64,000 bases of DNA from Paenibacillus taichungensis. GTDB lineage: Bacteria; Bacillota; Bacilli; Paenibacillales; Paenibacillaceae. The stretch covers positions 513,865 through 577,864 of the forward strand of contig NZ_JABMCC010000112.1 in assembly GCF_013359905.1 (NCBI RefSeq), written 5' to 3'. Each line of letters begins with the position of its first letter. Positions within the stretch are counted from its first letter, which is position 1. Below the pieces are notes generated by a model that worked only from the letters and a program-made list of their open reading frames with translations, searched no databases and was not told the DNA's origin. The translations under genes were made by a program, and so were the position numbers. Positions 33,171 to 41,400 of this stretch are shown here, piece after piece.

Positions 33171-34037
33171 TTATTTCACCGCCAGATCAATTAAAGTAAA
33201 TGTAAATACAACCAGACTTAGCACACTGTTCATTGTAAAGAATGCGGTCTGCACGCGGCTCATGTCATTTGGCGATACAATATAGTGTTCATAGAAGAGG
33301 ATACCATAAGTAATTAGCATTCCGGCACCATACCACCAGCTCAGATCAGTCAACAATAACAAAGCAAGAAAACCGATTGCGGTAATCACGTGGAAGAACT
33401 TTGCGATCTGCAATGATTTGTTAAGACCAAAACGGGAAGGTATGGAATGAAGACCCTCTCCCTGATCAAAATCCAGATCCTGACATGCATAGATGATATC
33501 GAACCCTGCAGTCCAGAACACAATCGTAACGTACAGTACAATCGCTGTCCAATCCATCGTACCCGTTACCGCTACCCAACCCCCCAGTGGAGCCAGACCA
33601 ATGGTCATACCGAGCACTATGTGGCACAACCAGGTGAAACGTTTGGTATATGAATACAATACCAGCATAAATACAGCTATCGGCAACAGCTGCATGGATA
33701 ACACGTTAAGGTTGGATGAAGCCCAGAACAAGAGCACAAATGATACTATGATAAAAATAACGACCTCACCGTTTTTCAACAAACCGGCAGGAATTGCTCT
33801 CATTGCGGTACGTGGATTTTTCTTGTCTATGGCTTGGTCAATCATGCGGTTTAAGCCAAAAGCAGCACTTCTTGCACCAATCATAGCCAGTAATACCCAC
33901 ATTATCTGCATCCAGGTCGGGAATGTATCATTCACTACCATGGAACCGAGAATGGCCCCCATAAATGCAAAAGGTAACGCGAAAAGCGTATGTTCAATCT
34001 TAATCATTTCTAAAAAGATGCGAATTTTCCTAAACAT
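33171..34037 (-). CDS. UbiA-family prenyltransferase (menaquinone biosynthesis)
   Basis: A 288-aa integral membrane enzyme with about eight hydrophobic segments. The first aspartate motif is in GLNRMIDQAIDKKNPRT near residue 70 (NxxxD type) and the second is in YACQDLDFDQGEGLHSIPSRFG near 190. It attaches a polyprenyl chain to an aromatic acid. Because it sits with UbiX and UbiE/MenG, an MqnP-like enzyme of the futalosine pathway is more likely than MenA; this is inferred. ATG 34037 overlaps the menG stop by 8 bp with AAGGAG before it. Confidence 0.88.
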   Translation of the reverse strand: MFRKIRIFLEMIKIEHTLFALPFAFMGAILGSMVVNDTFPTWMQIMWVLLAMIGARSAAFGLNRMIDQAIDKKNPRTAMRAIPAGLLKNGEVVIFIIVSFVLLFWASSNLNVLSMQLLPIAVFMLVLYSYTKRFTWLCHIVLGMTIGLAPLGGWVAVTGTMDWTAIVLYVTIVFWTAGFDIIYACQDLDFDQGEGLHSIPSRFGLNKSLQIAKFFHVITAIGFLALLLLTDLSWWYGAGMLITYGILFYEHYIVSPNDMSRVQTAFFTMNSVLSLVVFTFTLIDLAVK

Positions 34038-34758
34038 GCTGATTCTCCTTGGTTCCAATATGCAATGCCGCAATACCTCCGGTCAGAGGATAGGCCTGCA
34101 CTTGCTTTAATCCGGTTTCTGCAAAAATGTCGGCCAGTTCCTTCCTCCCTGGAAAAAGTGCCAGTGAGTCCGGCAGCCATTTATACTGCTCATAACGTTT
34201 GGCAAACAATTTGGCAATGTTCGGTAATAGTTGTTCGAAATAAAAATAATAAATAGCTTTAAATGGTTGCCATGTCGGCTTAGACAACTCCAGACAAACT
34301 ACCATGCCTCCCGGTTTCACTACACGCTTCATCTCTGACAGAACTTGTCTGAGATCAGGTACATTGCGAAGTCCAAATCCAATGGTGACATAATCAAATG
34401 AATTGTCTTCAAAGGGAAGTGACATCGCATTGCCTTGAACCAGCGTGATCTGTTTCTGACGGTTTACAGCATCAACTTTGGTCTGTCCAACTTCCAGCAT
34501 ATTGCTGCTAAAATCAAGTCCATGCATGTGACCCGTTTCACTTGCTTGGGCCATGGCAAGTGTCCAGTCACACGTGCCGCAGCACAAATCGAGACCGGTA
34601 TCGCCTTTGGACATATTCATTTTCTTCATGGTAAATTTACGCCAAGCTTTGTGCCTGCGGAAACTCAGAATATCATTCATGACGTCATATTTACCAGCTA
34701 TACTCTGAAAAACAGAATGGACAAATTCTTCTTTAGGTTTGGTCTCTCCGCTCCCCAT
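34030..34758 (-). CDS. menG: Demethylmenaquinone methyltransferase MenG (UbiE)
   Basis: The last step of menaquinone synthesis, a SAM-dependent C-methylation. The 242-aa protein shows VHSVFQSIAGKYDVMNDILSF near the start, the SAM-binding GLDLCCGTCDWTLAMA near residue 55, DYVTIGFGLRNVPD near 122 and a typical C-terminal region. It is also known as ubiE or hepN-associated gerCB in older B. subtilis work. It is located between hepS and the UbiA-type gene. Confidence 0.94.
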   Translation of the reverse strand: MGSGETKPKEEFVHSVFQSIAGKYDVMNDILSFRRHKAWRKFTMKKMNMSKGDTGLDLCCGTCDWTLAMAQASETGHMHGLDFSSNMLEVGQTKVDAVNRQKQITLVQGNAMSLPFEDNSFDYVTIGFGLRNVPDLRQVLSEMKRVVKPGGMVVCLELSKPTWQPFKAIYYFYFEQLLPNIAKLFAKRYEQYKWLPDSLALFPGRKELADIFAETGLKQVQAYPLTGGIAALHIGTKENQHV

Positions 34759-34773
34759 TCGTCTGTCTCCCCC

Positions 34774-35637
34774 TCAATCTTCCCTAACTGCCGCATGTGA
34801 AGGCTGCAAATACGTCAGGTAAGGCTCCAGGATTGCATTAATCTCATGCAGGCCCAGTTGATCTTCCTCGTCTTGCAGCAACAGTTGTATACGGTGTGTA
34901 CACTCACGAAGCTTGTCCAGCAAAAACTCGCCGATCCGATACTTCAGCACCATACCGCTCCATGCTCTTGTATCCGGCTCGGGCTGACGCAGCATTTTTC
35001 GCTCATCGTCATTACCGTACTCGTAAATATGCCAGAAAGCATAACTGTGATAAAACCTCTGTTCGTCATTCATCCGACGCAGCTCTTCCATAATTGCTTC
35101 GCAGTAGCTGAATTCGGCCAACAGGTCGTTCCATAGCGATGCTTCGTTATCACGGATCATGCCTGTAAAAGAAAGAAACAGCTGCATCTTCAGCTGTACT
35201 GTTTCACGCAAGTATTCTTCAGCCGAAACGAGAAGCTTTTTCATCCGTTCATACAGCGTCATCTTGCGTGCATTCACTTCGGATACAGCACCACTAAGTT
35301 TACCGATCATTTCAATTTTACCTGCATGGGCAAGTAACTGATAGAAACGACTACTGAAATAATCTCCGGCAAGCACGTTCAGCTGGCGTGAACGCATCTC
35401 CAGTTCTCTACGCTCTCCGGATATCGTATCGATTCGATCATGCGTATCCATGGCCAACTGAACGAGCGAGGTTGCGAGAGCGTATAGCTCATCATGCACC
35501 TTTTCGTCTGTGCGGCCCACAAATACCTGCAGCAGACGAGCCCGGCTATCCGGAAATGATGGGATTTCCGTATGTTGTCGAATCATGTCGTAATCCGTAT
35601 ATTTCTTTGCTAGTTGGGGTACGCGATATGAATTCAT
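34774..35637 (-). CDS. hepS: Heptaprenyl diphosphate synthase component I HepS
   Basis: The non-catalytic partner subunit of HepT in making heptaprenyl diphosphate. The 287-aa, mostly helical protein starts MNSYRVPQLAKKYTDYDMI and contains LAGDYFSSRFYQLLAHAGKI near residue 88, which is typical of HepS. It is the first gene of the hepS-menG-ubiA-ubiX-hepT series. ATG 35637 has GGAGG upstream; the frame is open 14 codons further. Confidence 0.9.
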   Translation of the reverse strand: MNSYRVPQLAKKYTDYDMIRQHTEIPSFPDSRARLLQVFVGRTDEKVHDELYALATSLVQLAMDTHDRIDTISGERRELEMRSRQLNVLAGDYFSSRFYQLLAHAGKIEMIGKLSGAVSEVNARKMTLYERMKKLLVSAEEYLRETVQLKMQLFLSFTGMIRDNEASLWNDLLAEFSYCEAIMEELRRMNDEQRFYHSYAFWHIYEYGNDDERKMLRQPEPDTRAWSGMVLKYRIGEFLLDKLRECTHRIQLLLQDEEDQLGLHEINAILEPYLTYLQPSHAAVRED

Positions 35638-35738
35638 TCTCAGCCTCCGAGCCTTTACATTGTTAAACCATTTCTGCACTACAATCTTATATATTATAGC
35701 ATATGTTTATCGGGCACGCACTGAATCATGCTATTCTA

Positions 35739-36290
35739 TTACCCCTGACTTGACATTTCGAATTGCTTCTTCCAAAGTTCGGTCTCCATCATGTGAAACC
35801 AGTCCTTTAATTCGTCCGAGAGGATCGGACTTTTCCAGTCTCGAAGCGTTTCGATTGCATACATTGGCCATTCCCCACGCCGAAAATCGGCAGCGAGCAA
35901 CAAATGTCTTTTATGAAGCCATTCATCTTCTGCCATAACACGCAGCATCACCTGTTCCACGTTATCCAGACTTCGAAATCCTAAATCTGCCACAGTAGCC
36001 ATATTACCATAGATTTCGGTGTAACTTGTGCTGGTTCCGGTAACCTTTAGATCAAGTGTCAAAATGGATTGTTTCCACTCCACCCTGGCAATGGGTGTCG
36101 ATAATTTCATGGTGCTCAGCACGTCCACCAGATTGTCTTCTGTTAGCTGGACGGGATGCTGCGCCGCAGAAACGGGTTGTACGTTTTCACCGCCCAAGGT
36201 ACGCATATGTAAGGTTTGTATGGCAACAAGCAGAAGGACCGCCGCAACCGTTGCCAGCAGTGAAGCAGTCACGATCATCCGCGGTTTCAT
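35739..36290 (-). CDS. Membrane-anchored protein of unknown function, 183 aa
   Basis: I do not recognise this family. An N-terminal hydrophobic segment (about residues 6-28, MIVTASLLATVAAVLLLVAI) would export or anchor it. The rest is soluble and mixed, with TEIYGNMATVADLGFRSLDNVEQVMLR in the middle. A clear GGGAGG precedes the ATG. It lies between mtrB and hepS, where B. subtilis has nothing equivalent. No catalytic motif can be pointed to. Confidence 0.72.
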   Translation of the reverse strand: MKPRMIVTASLLATVAAVLLLVAIQTLHMRTLGGENVQPVSAAQHPVQLTEDNLVDVLSTMKLSTPIARVEWKQSILTLDLKVTGTSTSYTEIYGNMATVADLGFRSLDNVEQVMLRVMAEDEWLHKRHLLLAADFRRGEWPMYAIETLRDWKSPILSDELKDWFHMMETELWKKQFEMSSQG

Positions 36291-36356
36291 AAATGCCTCC
36301 CTGCCCTTACCTATTAGTGTAGTCTGTCCGGTAAAGGCTCATACCTCATTGTACAA

Positions 36357-36380
36357 TGAAAAAAAGCAGGCTATGCCTGC
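36357..36380 (-). terminator. Terminator after mtrB
   Basis: GCAGGC-ATA-GCCTGC followed by seven T on the minus strand, 9 bp after the mtrB stop codon. Confidence 0.75.
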
Positions 36381-36388
36381 AATTTTCA

Positions 36389-36619
36389 TTATTCCGACTG
36401 AATCTGTCCATGCTTCGTAATCAGCGTGGCTTTTCCACGGATTTTAATGGCGGAAGTATGATTGGTAAACTGGGCAAACATGACTTCTCCCTTATCCAGC
36501 TTCTCCGTATGGTGGAAGCGGGTATCCTGACCTCGGGTTAAGCCGATCACCTGAACACCGTTCTCCTCCGCCTTAATTACGATATAATCACTGCCGGTTG
36601 GATGATCCATCACGCACAT
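36389..36619 (-). CDS. mtrB: Tryptophan RNA-binding attenuation protein MtrB (TRAP)
   Basis: TRAP forms an 11-subunit ring that, when loaded with tryptophan, wraps RNA with eleven (G/U)AG triplets and shuts down trp expression. The 76-aa protein matches TRAP throughout: SDYIVIKAEENGVQVIGL, then TRGQDTRFHHTEKLDKGEV and AQFTNHTSAIKIRGKA. The KKR-type RNA-binding positions are served by K in EKLDKGE and K and R in IKIRGKA, and the TRG and HTS segments of the tryptophan pocket are present. ATG 36619 has AAGGAG upstream; ATG 36610 is an alternative. Unlike in B. subtilis there is no folE (mtrA) immediately upstream. A matching target site lies before trpE. Confidence 0.95.
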   Translation of the reverse strand: MCVMDHPTGSDYIVIKAEENGVQVIGLTRGQDTRFHHTEKLDKGEVMFAQFTNHTSAIKIRGKATLITKHGQIQSE

Positions 36620-36757
36620 CCCCTCTCCTTGTTCAATAGCGTTAATGATGATAAATATTGTTTCATTTGTCAACCAGCCCTTATGTGGATGGAGCGCAAT
36701 AATCTTTTACTCCCAGGTCATACTACAAGTGATCCTGCCACAGAAAGGAGAGTTTAT

Positions 36758-36919
36758 ATGAAGTACATTCCCGCAGCACTAACAGACGAGCATATTCACC
36801 AGTTAAAAGAAACCGAACAGCATATGTCCGCAGCAGCTGGAGAAGAGCTTATTCTGATTGCCTATGCACAGCAACCGGATGATCCGGAATCGCAAGATGG
36901 CAGGAAGAAAAATAATTAA
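36758..36919 (+). CDS. Small protein of unknown function, 53 aa
   Basis: A plus-strand gene in an otherwise minus-strand region. It starts MKYIPAALTDEHIHQL with AAGGAG seven bases before the ATG and ends in a bidirectional terminator, so it is likely real. The sequence is acidic then basic at the end (DGRKKNN), with no membrane segment. I do not recognise a family. Confidence 0.6.
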   Translation: MKYIPAALTDEHIHQLKETEQHMSAAAGEELILIAYAQQPDDPESQDGRKKNN

Positions 36920-36929
36920 AGGACAAAAG

Positions 36930-36959
36930 AAAAGGCCGTGAACAAGTCACGGTCTTTTT
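36930..36959. terminator. Bidirectional terminator between the 53-aa gene and hbs
   Basis: GGCCGTGA and TCACGGTC pair across a 5-nt loop. T runs occur on the plus-strand side (TTTTT) and, read the other way, TTTTC. It serves two convergent genes. Confidence 0.8.
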
Positions 36960-36985
36960 GTCGACATATGGAATATGTAGAAATC

Positions 36986-37258
36986 TTATTTAATTCCGTC
37001 TTTGAGCGCTTTACCTGGTTTGAATGCAGGAATTTTGCTCGCAGGAATTTCGATTTCTTCACCTGTTTGCGGGTTGCGTCCTTTACGTGCAGAGCGCTCG
37101 CGAACTTCGAAGTTCCCAAAACCAACCAATTGTACTTTGTCTCCGCTTTGAAGAGCCTCAGAGATTGCTTCGAATACGGCATCAACCGCTTTCGTTACAT
37201 CCTTTTTGGACAATTCAGTAGCTTCGGACACGTGTGTAATCAAGTCTGATTTGTTCAT
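36986..37258 (-). CDS. hbs: DNA-binding protein HU (Hbs)
   Basis: A nucleoid-associated protein that bends DNA. The 90-aa sequence MNKSDLITHVSEATELSKKD begins the family pattern. The DNA-binding arm GFGNFEVRERSARKGRNPQT is near residue 46, and it ends PAFKPGKALKDGIK. ATG 37258 is preceded by AGGAGGTG nine bases away. It has an unusually long upstream leader with possible promoter TTGTGT-17-TATAAA. Confidence 0.97.
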   Translation of the reverse strand: MNKSDLITHVSEATELSKKDVTKAVDAVFEAISEALQSGDKVQLVGFGNFEVRERSARKGRNPQTGEEIEIPASKIPAFKPGKALKDGIK

Positions 37259-37310
37259 TTGTTTTTTCACCTCCTGAATCAATGTCCTGAATGTTATACT
37301 GTGTTTCCGT

Positions 37311-37339
37311 TTTATAGCGAAATATACGTTCATACACAA
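37311..37339 (-). promoter_or_regulatory. Possible hbs promoter
   Basis: TTGTGT (37334-37339) and TATAAA (37311-37316) on the minus strand are separated by 17 bp, about 50 bp before the hbs start codon. Confidence 0.4.
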
Positions 37340-37413
37340 AAAATCTACGTACATCTTGAGCGTGATGAACAGAAATCTCGGCCTGCGGTCAACAGTCATT
37401 TCTGGCAGAATGT

Positions 37414-37440
37414 CGCCTGAAACAAAGGTTGTTTCAGACG
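37414..37440. other. Perfect hairpin between the ABC permease gene and hbs
   Basis: CTGAAACAA-AGG-TTGTTTCAG is an exact inverted repeat, extended by CG pairs outside. No T run is next to it. It may be a weak terminator, a processing site or an operator upstream of hbs. Confidence 0.4.
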
Positions 37441-37478
37441 CCGAACAAATTTTATACTAATACAGACAGCACACAATT

Positions 37479-38465
37479 TCAAGTGCGGTTGCGGTTTAAC
37501 ACGTAAAATGTAACCGCTAGGGCAAGCACGAGCACCCCACCTTTTACAATATCATGCGTGAAATATTGAACATTCATCATAGTCAGACCGTTCACCAGAA
37601 CACCAATCAGAACCGAACCGATGAATGTTCCGATCACGTTTGGTTTACCTGCACCAAATACGGAGAATCCGACAAACACAGCAGCCACGGATTCCATTAA
37701 CAACGGTGATCCCGCATCTATTTGCCCTGAACCTACTTTGGATGCATAGATAATACCGCCGATTGCAGCAAACACTCCAGCAGCTACATAAGCGAGTGTA
37801 CGCACCTTTTTCACCTTGATACCGGATAGGCGTGCCGCTTCTTCATTGCCCCCCGTAACGTACATCTGGCGCCCATACTTCGTATAGGTCAAAAAGATAT
37901 GCACACCGATAACCGCAATGAGCAGCAGGATGACCGAAATCGGCATTCCCAGCCATTTTCCCTGCCCAAGCTGCAGAAATGTGGGGTCCATCTCTCCGGC
38001 AGCCTTGCTTCCGTCAGGAAACTGCATATGGTTATAGATCGTGTATCCTTGAGCATACGTTTTATGAATTCCACCGATAATGTACATCGTGGCAAGTGTA
38101 GCGAGCAGATCCGGGATACGCAGTTTCACAATGAGTAAGGAATTAAGCCAACCAATCACAGCCCCAATAATTAGTGGGACGATAATGACAACTGCCAGCG
38201 GCTGCTGATACCAAATCATCAATGAAGCAGTAACGACAGTAGTTAACGAGACGGTAGCCCCCACCGAGAGGTCAAATCCATCAACAATGAGAGATAAGGT
38301 AACACCAATCGCCACAAATGTCACGATAGAGATTGAACCCAAAATATCGGTCAAGTTACTGTATGTGAAGAAATAAGGCAATTTAATACCGAAAAATGCT
38401 ATAACACCAATAATAACGATAATTGCGCCATAACGGAACGCAAAATCCAATGATTTATCCTTCAT
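37479..38465 (-). CDS. Sugar ABC transporter permease (RbsC family)
   Basis: A 328-aa polytopic membrane protein with about eight to ten hydrophobic helices; DGFDLSVGATVSLTTVV near residue 60 and GSGQIDAGSPLLMESVAAVFVGFSVFGAG near 245 are typical of the ribose/galactose-type permeases (BPD_transp_2). The homodimer would form the channel for the transporter encoded upstream. It overlaps the ATPase gene by 4 bp. The sugar is not determinable from this gene. Confidence 0.9.
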   Translation of the reverse strand: MKDKSLDFAFRYGAIIVIIGVIAFFGIKLPYFFTYSNLTDILGSISIVTFVAIGVTLSLIVDGFDLSVGATVSLTTVVTASLMIWYQQPLAVVIIVPLIIGAVIGWLNSLLIVKLRIPDLLATLATMYIIGGIHKTYAQGYTIYNHMQFPDGSKAAGEMDPTFLQLGQGKWLGMPISVILLLIAVIGVHIFLTYTKYGRQMYVTGGNEEAARLSGIKVKKVRTLAYVAAGVFAAIGGIIYASKVGSGQIDAGSPLLMESVAAVFVGFSVFGAGKPNVIGTFIGSVLIGVLVNGLTMMNVQYFTHDIVKGGVLVLALAVTFYVLNRNRT

Positions 38466-39979
38466 GCTCCCACCTCTTGTCCACCGCTTGCATAGTATAG
38501 CAGCTGTTCTTGGTTAGTCTCGCCCCGTTTGAATTCCTTTACGATAGTTCCTTCACACATGACTGCAATTCGATCACCAATGCCCAATCCTTCATCCAGT
38601 TCACACGTGAAATAGATAACAGCTTTACCCGCCAAAGCCAGTTCGTTAATGATGCGAAAGATGTCACTTTTGGCGCCGATATCCACACCTTTTGTCGGCT
38701 CATCAAAGATAAAGACGTCTGCGTCCGCATTCAGCCATTTGCCAATGGCCACCTTTTGCTGATTGCCACCGCTTAAATACTTCACTTCCTGCCGCACTGA
38801 CGATGTTTTGATACCGAGCTGCTGCACCAAAGATTCCGCATTCTCGCGCTCTCGCTTTCGACTTACAAAGCCCAATTTACTAAGACGTCCAAGCAATGGC
38901 AGGCTCAAATTCCGTTCTACGTTTTCCTCAATTAGAATCCCCTGTTTCCGCCGTTCCTCAGGCACGGAAACAATGCCCTGAGCCGCAGCATCAGCTGGTT
39001 GGGAAAGACGAAGTTCACGATTGTTAAGCCGAATCTCTCCACTCTCCAGCCGATCTGCACCAATCAACAAGCGGGAACATTCCGTTTTCCCCGCACCTAC
39101 AAGCCCTACCACAGCAAGCACTTCGCCTCGACGAACAGACAGGTCCACGCCCTTGACCCGGACTCCACGCCGAAGTCCTCTTGCTTCCAGCAACACTTCA
39201 CCTACCGGAGCTTCTGTTTTGGGAAACTCTTCCTCAAATGGTTTTCCGAGCATCTGCGTCACCAGATCATTGATCGTAAGCTCTTTTGCCTCACCCGTGA
39301 ACACATGTTGTCCATCTCTCATAACGGTAACGCGGTCACAGTGACTTGTAACTTCAGGAAGACGGTGCGTAATAAAAATACATGCCACTCCGCGTTCTTT
39401 CAATAAATGAACGATTCGAAAAAAAGCATCCGTTTCTTCTTGGCTCAGCGGTGCAGTTGGTTCATCAAAAATAATGACCTTGGCATCCTGAATCAGGATA
39501 CGTGCGAGCAGAATCATCTGCTTCTCCGCGAGTGTCAGGTCGGCTACTTTTTTGTGAACCGATATAGCCGCTCCTAATTGCTGCAAAGCTTCAGCCGCAC
39601 GCTGTTGCAGTTTCCGCGGGCTTTTCCACCAACCTCCACTCGGCGACGCCAATTGATCCAGCATAATGTTCTCGGCAGCTGTCAATTGTGGAACTAGCGC
39701 AGCATCCACTTCCTGGTACACACAGTGAATTCCACTCGCTTTAGCATCTCCTGGTGAATTCAGATGAATTGTTTGCCCACTTAATTGAATGGTGCCCTGA
39801 TCCAGTTGATAGGCACCAGATAGAATTTTCATCAATGTGCTCTTGCCGGCACCATTCGCACCAAGCAGCGCATGAATTTCCCCGCCTTTCACGGAGAACT
39901 CCACGTCTTTCAGTGCAGGAATACCTGCAAACTGCTTGTGGATATGTTTCATTTGAAGCAGAATCGGTGCAGTACTCAT
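38462..39979 (-). CDS. Sugar ABC transporter ATP-binding protein (RbsA family)
   Basis: A duplicated ABC ATPase of 505 aa. The first half has Walker A GANGAGKST near residue 40 and Walker B VIIFDEPTAPL near 165. The second half has a degenerate P-loop GLVGAGKTE near 285, the signature YLSGGNQQKV near 400 and Walker B VFIFDEPTKGVD near 425. This tandem form is characteristic of monosaccharide importers. ATG 39979 has GGAGG eight bases upstream. A terminator separates it from the binding-protein gene. Confidence 0.92.
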   Translation of the reverse strand: MSTAPILLQMKHIHKQFAGIPALKDVEFSVKGGEIHALLGANGAGKSTLMKILSGAYQLDQGTIQLSGQTIHLNSPGDAKASGIHCVYQEVDAALVPQLTAAENIMLDQLASPSGGWWKSPRKLQQRAAEALQQLGAAISVHKKVADLTLAEKQMILLARILIQDAKVIIFDEPTAPLSQEETDAFFRIVHLLKERGVACIFITHRLPEVTSHCDRVTVMRDGQHVFTGEAKELTINDLVTQMLGKPFEEEFPKTEAPVGEVLLEARGLRRGVRVKGVDLSVRRGEVLAVVGLVGAGKTECSRLLIGADRLESGEIRLNNRELRLSQPADAAAQGIVSVPEERRKQGILIEENVERNLSLPLLGRLSKLGFVSRKRERENAESLVQQLGIKTSSVRQEVKYLSGGNQQKVAIGKWLNADADVFIFDEPTKGVDIGAKSDIFRIINELALAGKAVIYFTCELDEGLGIGDRIAVMCEGTIVKEFKRGETNQEQLLYYASGGQEVGA

Positions 39980-40045
39980 GACGCCAACCTCCAATCGCTC
40001 CCTACGGGAGTATCACTTTTCTCATGTAGTTTTTTCATCATGGTT

Positions 40046-40071
40046 GGAAAAAGCGCGCCTTGTGGCGCGCC
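40046..40071 (-). terminator. Intercistronic terminator after the sugar-binding protein gene
   Basis: GCGCGCC-ACAA-GGCGCGC followed by TTTTT on the minus strand, between the binding-protein gene and the ATPase gene. It would let the binding protein be made in excess, with partial readthrough to the ATPase and permease. Confidence 0.7.
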
Positions 40072-40085
40072 TCCGTTACGCTGTT

Positions 40086-41183
40086 TTATTTAGCAGTAAC
40101 TCCGTATTCCGACATCCAATCCTTGATTCCCTGTGTACTTCCTCCCCAGCCCTCAACATACTCGGACAGCTCTGAAGTGGAGATTTGTTTGTCTGGCAGC
40201 GCATCGCGCTGTACATAAACCGGGTTGAGAACCACTTGATCCTCTGTCTCATCCCCATTCAGCTTCTGGTACGCATAACGAACCTGAACACGTCCAATGT
40301 CTGTTGGATCAACCGCTGCGGAAGCTACCCAAGGGTTTTTCGGATCCTGGATCATCTGCAAATCTTCATCACTCATGTCAATACCATATACCTTGATCTC
40401 ATCACGTCCTGCTTGCTGAATGGCACGTGCTGCACCTTTAGCGAACTCATCCCAAGCAGTCCATACCGCCGTGATTTCACCTTTTGGATATTGTTTCAAA
40501 ATCGCTTCCATTTTGGCTTGTGTATCCAGTGCTGGATTCTGTGCTGAACCAAACGTTGCAATCTCCTTAATGTCCGGGTTTTCTTTCAGGAACTTGCCAT
40601 AAGCAATTTGACGACGTTCCATTGGTGCAAAACCGGCTACCCATACTTTTACGATATTGCCTTGTCCGTTAATATCTTTTTTCATTTGCTCCAGCGTAAG
40701 CTCAGCCATCTTCTGATCATCCTGGGACAACACTGTTGCTCCCGGAACGCTAATGTCTGCATCGAACACAACAACCGGAATGTTTTGTTCTACTGCCTTT
40801 TTCACGCCCGGCGTCAGCAAGGAATCCCCATGATCCGTTAGAATGGCATCGAATTTCTGGTTAATTGCGCTATCGAGCAACGATACCATTTTGGCTTTAT
40901 CATTATCGGCGACAAACGTAGTCAGTTGTCCACCGAATTTTTCGATTTCTTCTTTAACCCCTTGCACATATTGCTGCGAGAACGTACCTGTGTTAAATTC
41001 CATAATCAGTGCAATTCGTTTTCCACTGAGTGGGCCTGTTACTGCTTCGGTTTGAGGCTTGTCCTCTGCTGCGCCGGAAGCTGTAGTTGAAGCAGGTTCT
41101 TTTTTAATTCCGCAAGCGGACAGCGCCAATGTAAATACAAGCAGCACACTCAACCATACCCATTTTGTGTTTTTCCCTCTCAT
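40086..41183 (-). CDS. Sugar ABC transporter substrate-binding lipoprotein
   Basis: A 365-aa periplasmic-binding-protein family 1 type (RbsB-like) lipoprotein. The signal peptide ends in the lipobox LALSAC (Cys at about residue 24). A low-complexity linker of A, S, T and E follows, then two lobes: GKRIALIMEFNTGTFSQQ near 55, DAILTDHGDSLLTPGV near 115, VVVFDADISVPG near 140 and KVYGIDMSDEDLQMI near 275. The ligand is unknown. GGGGGAG precedes the ATG. It heads the transporter operon behind an operator-like palindrome. Confidence 0.92.
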   Translation of the reverse strand: MRGKNTKWVWLSVLLVFTLALSACGIKKEPASTTASGAAEDKPQTEAVTGPLSGKRIALIMEFNTGTFSQQYVQGVKEEIEKFGGQLTTFVADNDKAKMVSLLDSAINQKFDAILTDHGDSLLTPGVKKAVEQNIPVVVFDADISVPGATVLSQDDQKMAELTLEQMKKDINGQGNIVKVWVAGFAPMERRQIAYGKFLKENPDIKEIATFGSAQNPALDTQAKMEAILKQYPKGEITAVWTAWDEFAKGAARAIQQAGRDEIKVYGIDMSDEDLQMIQDPKNPWVASAAVDPTDIGRVQVRYAYQKLNGDETEDQVVLNPVYVQRDALPDKQISTSELSEYVEGWGGSTQGIKDWMSEYGVTAK

Positions 41184-41209
41184 CTCTTTCTCCCCCTGTT
41201 CACACTCTC

Positions 41210-41225
41210 TGTGATCTCGATCACA
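41210..41225. promoter_or_regulatory. 16-bp perfect palindrome, likely operator of the sugar ABC operon
   Basis: TGTGATCTCGATCACA is self-complementary. It lies between the promoter at 41239-41267 and the start codon at 41183, overlapping or just after the expected transcription start, a position typical for a repressor. It resembles a CRP half-site pair by sequence only. Confidence 0.6.
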
Positions 41226-41238
41226 ATAGTTGAATATT

Positions 41239-41267
41239 AATATAACGGCTAATCCCTAGTATGTAAA
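41239..41267 (-). promoter_or_regulatory. Sigma-A promoter of the sugar ABC operon
   Basis: TTTACA (41262-41267) and TATATT (41239-41244) on the minus strand, spaced by 17 bp. Confidence 0.65.
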
Positions 41268-41362
41268 TGGGTTTTAGTAATTTAAAGCTAAAACTCGCTA
41301 AGTTTTCATCCGAAACTAAAGTATCTTATCCAGTTCATCCAGAATCATGTAAATAAAACAAG

Positions 41363-41395
41363 AAAAAGACCGCGAGGGATACCCCTACGGCCTTT
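41363..41395 (-). terminator. Terminator of spoIVA
   Basis: An imperfect stem (GGCCGTAGGG with CCCTCGCGGTC) followed by five T on the minus strand, directly after the spoIVA stop codon. Confidence 0.7.
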
Positions 41396-41400
41396 TGGAG

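Noticed and set aside
41210..41225. CRP (cAMP receptor) site
   Set aside because: The palindrome has the TGTGA-N6-TCACA form, but bacilli do not use cAMP-CRP for sugar control and the site lies downstream of the promoter, so I kept it only as an operator of an unknown regulator.
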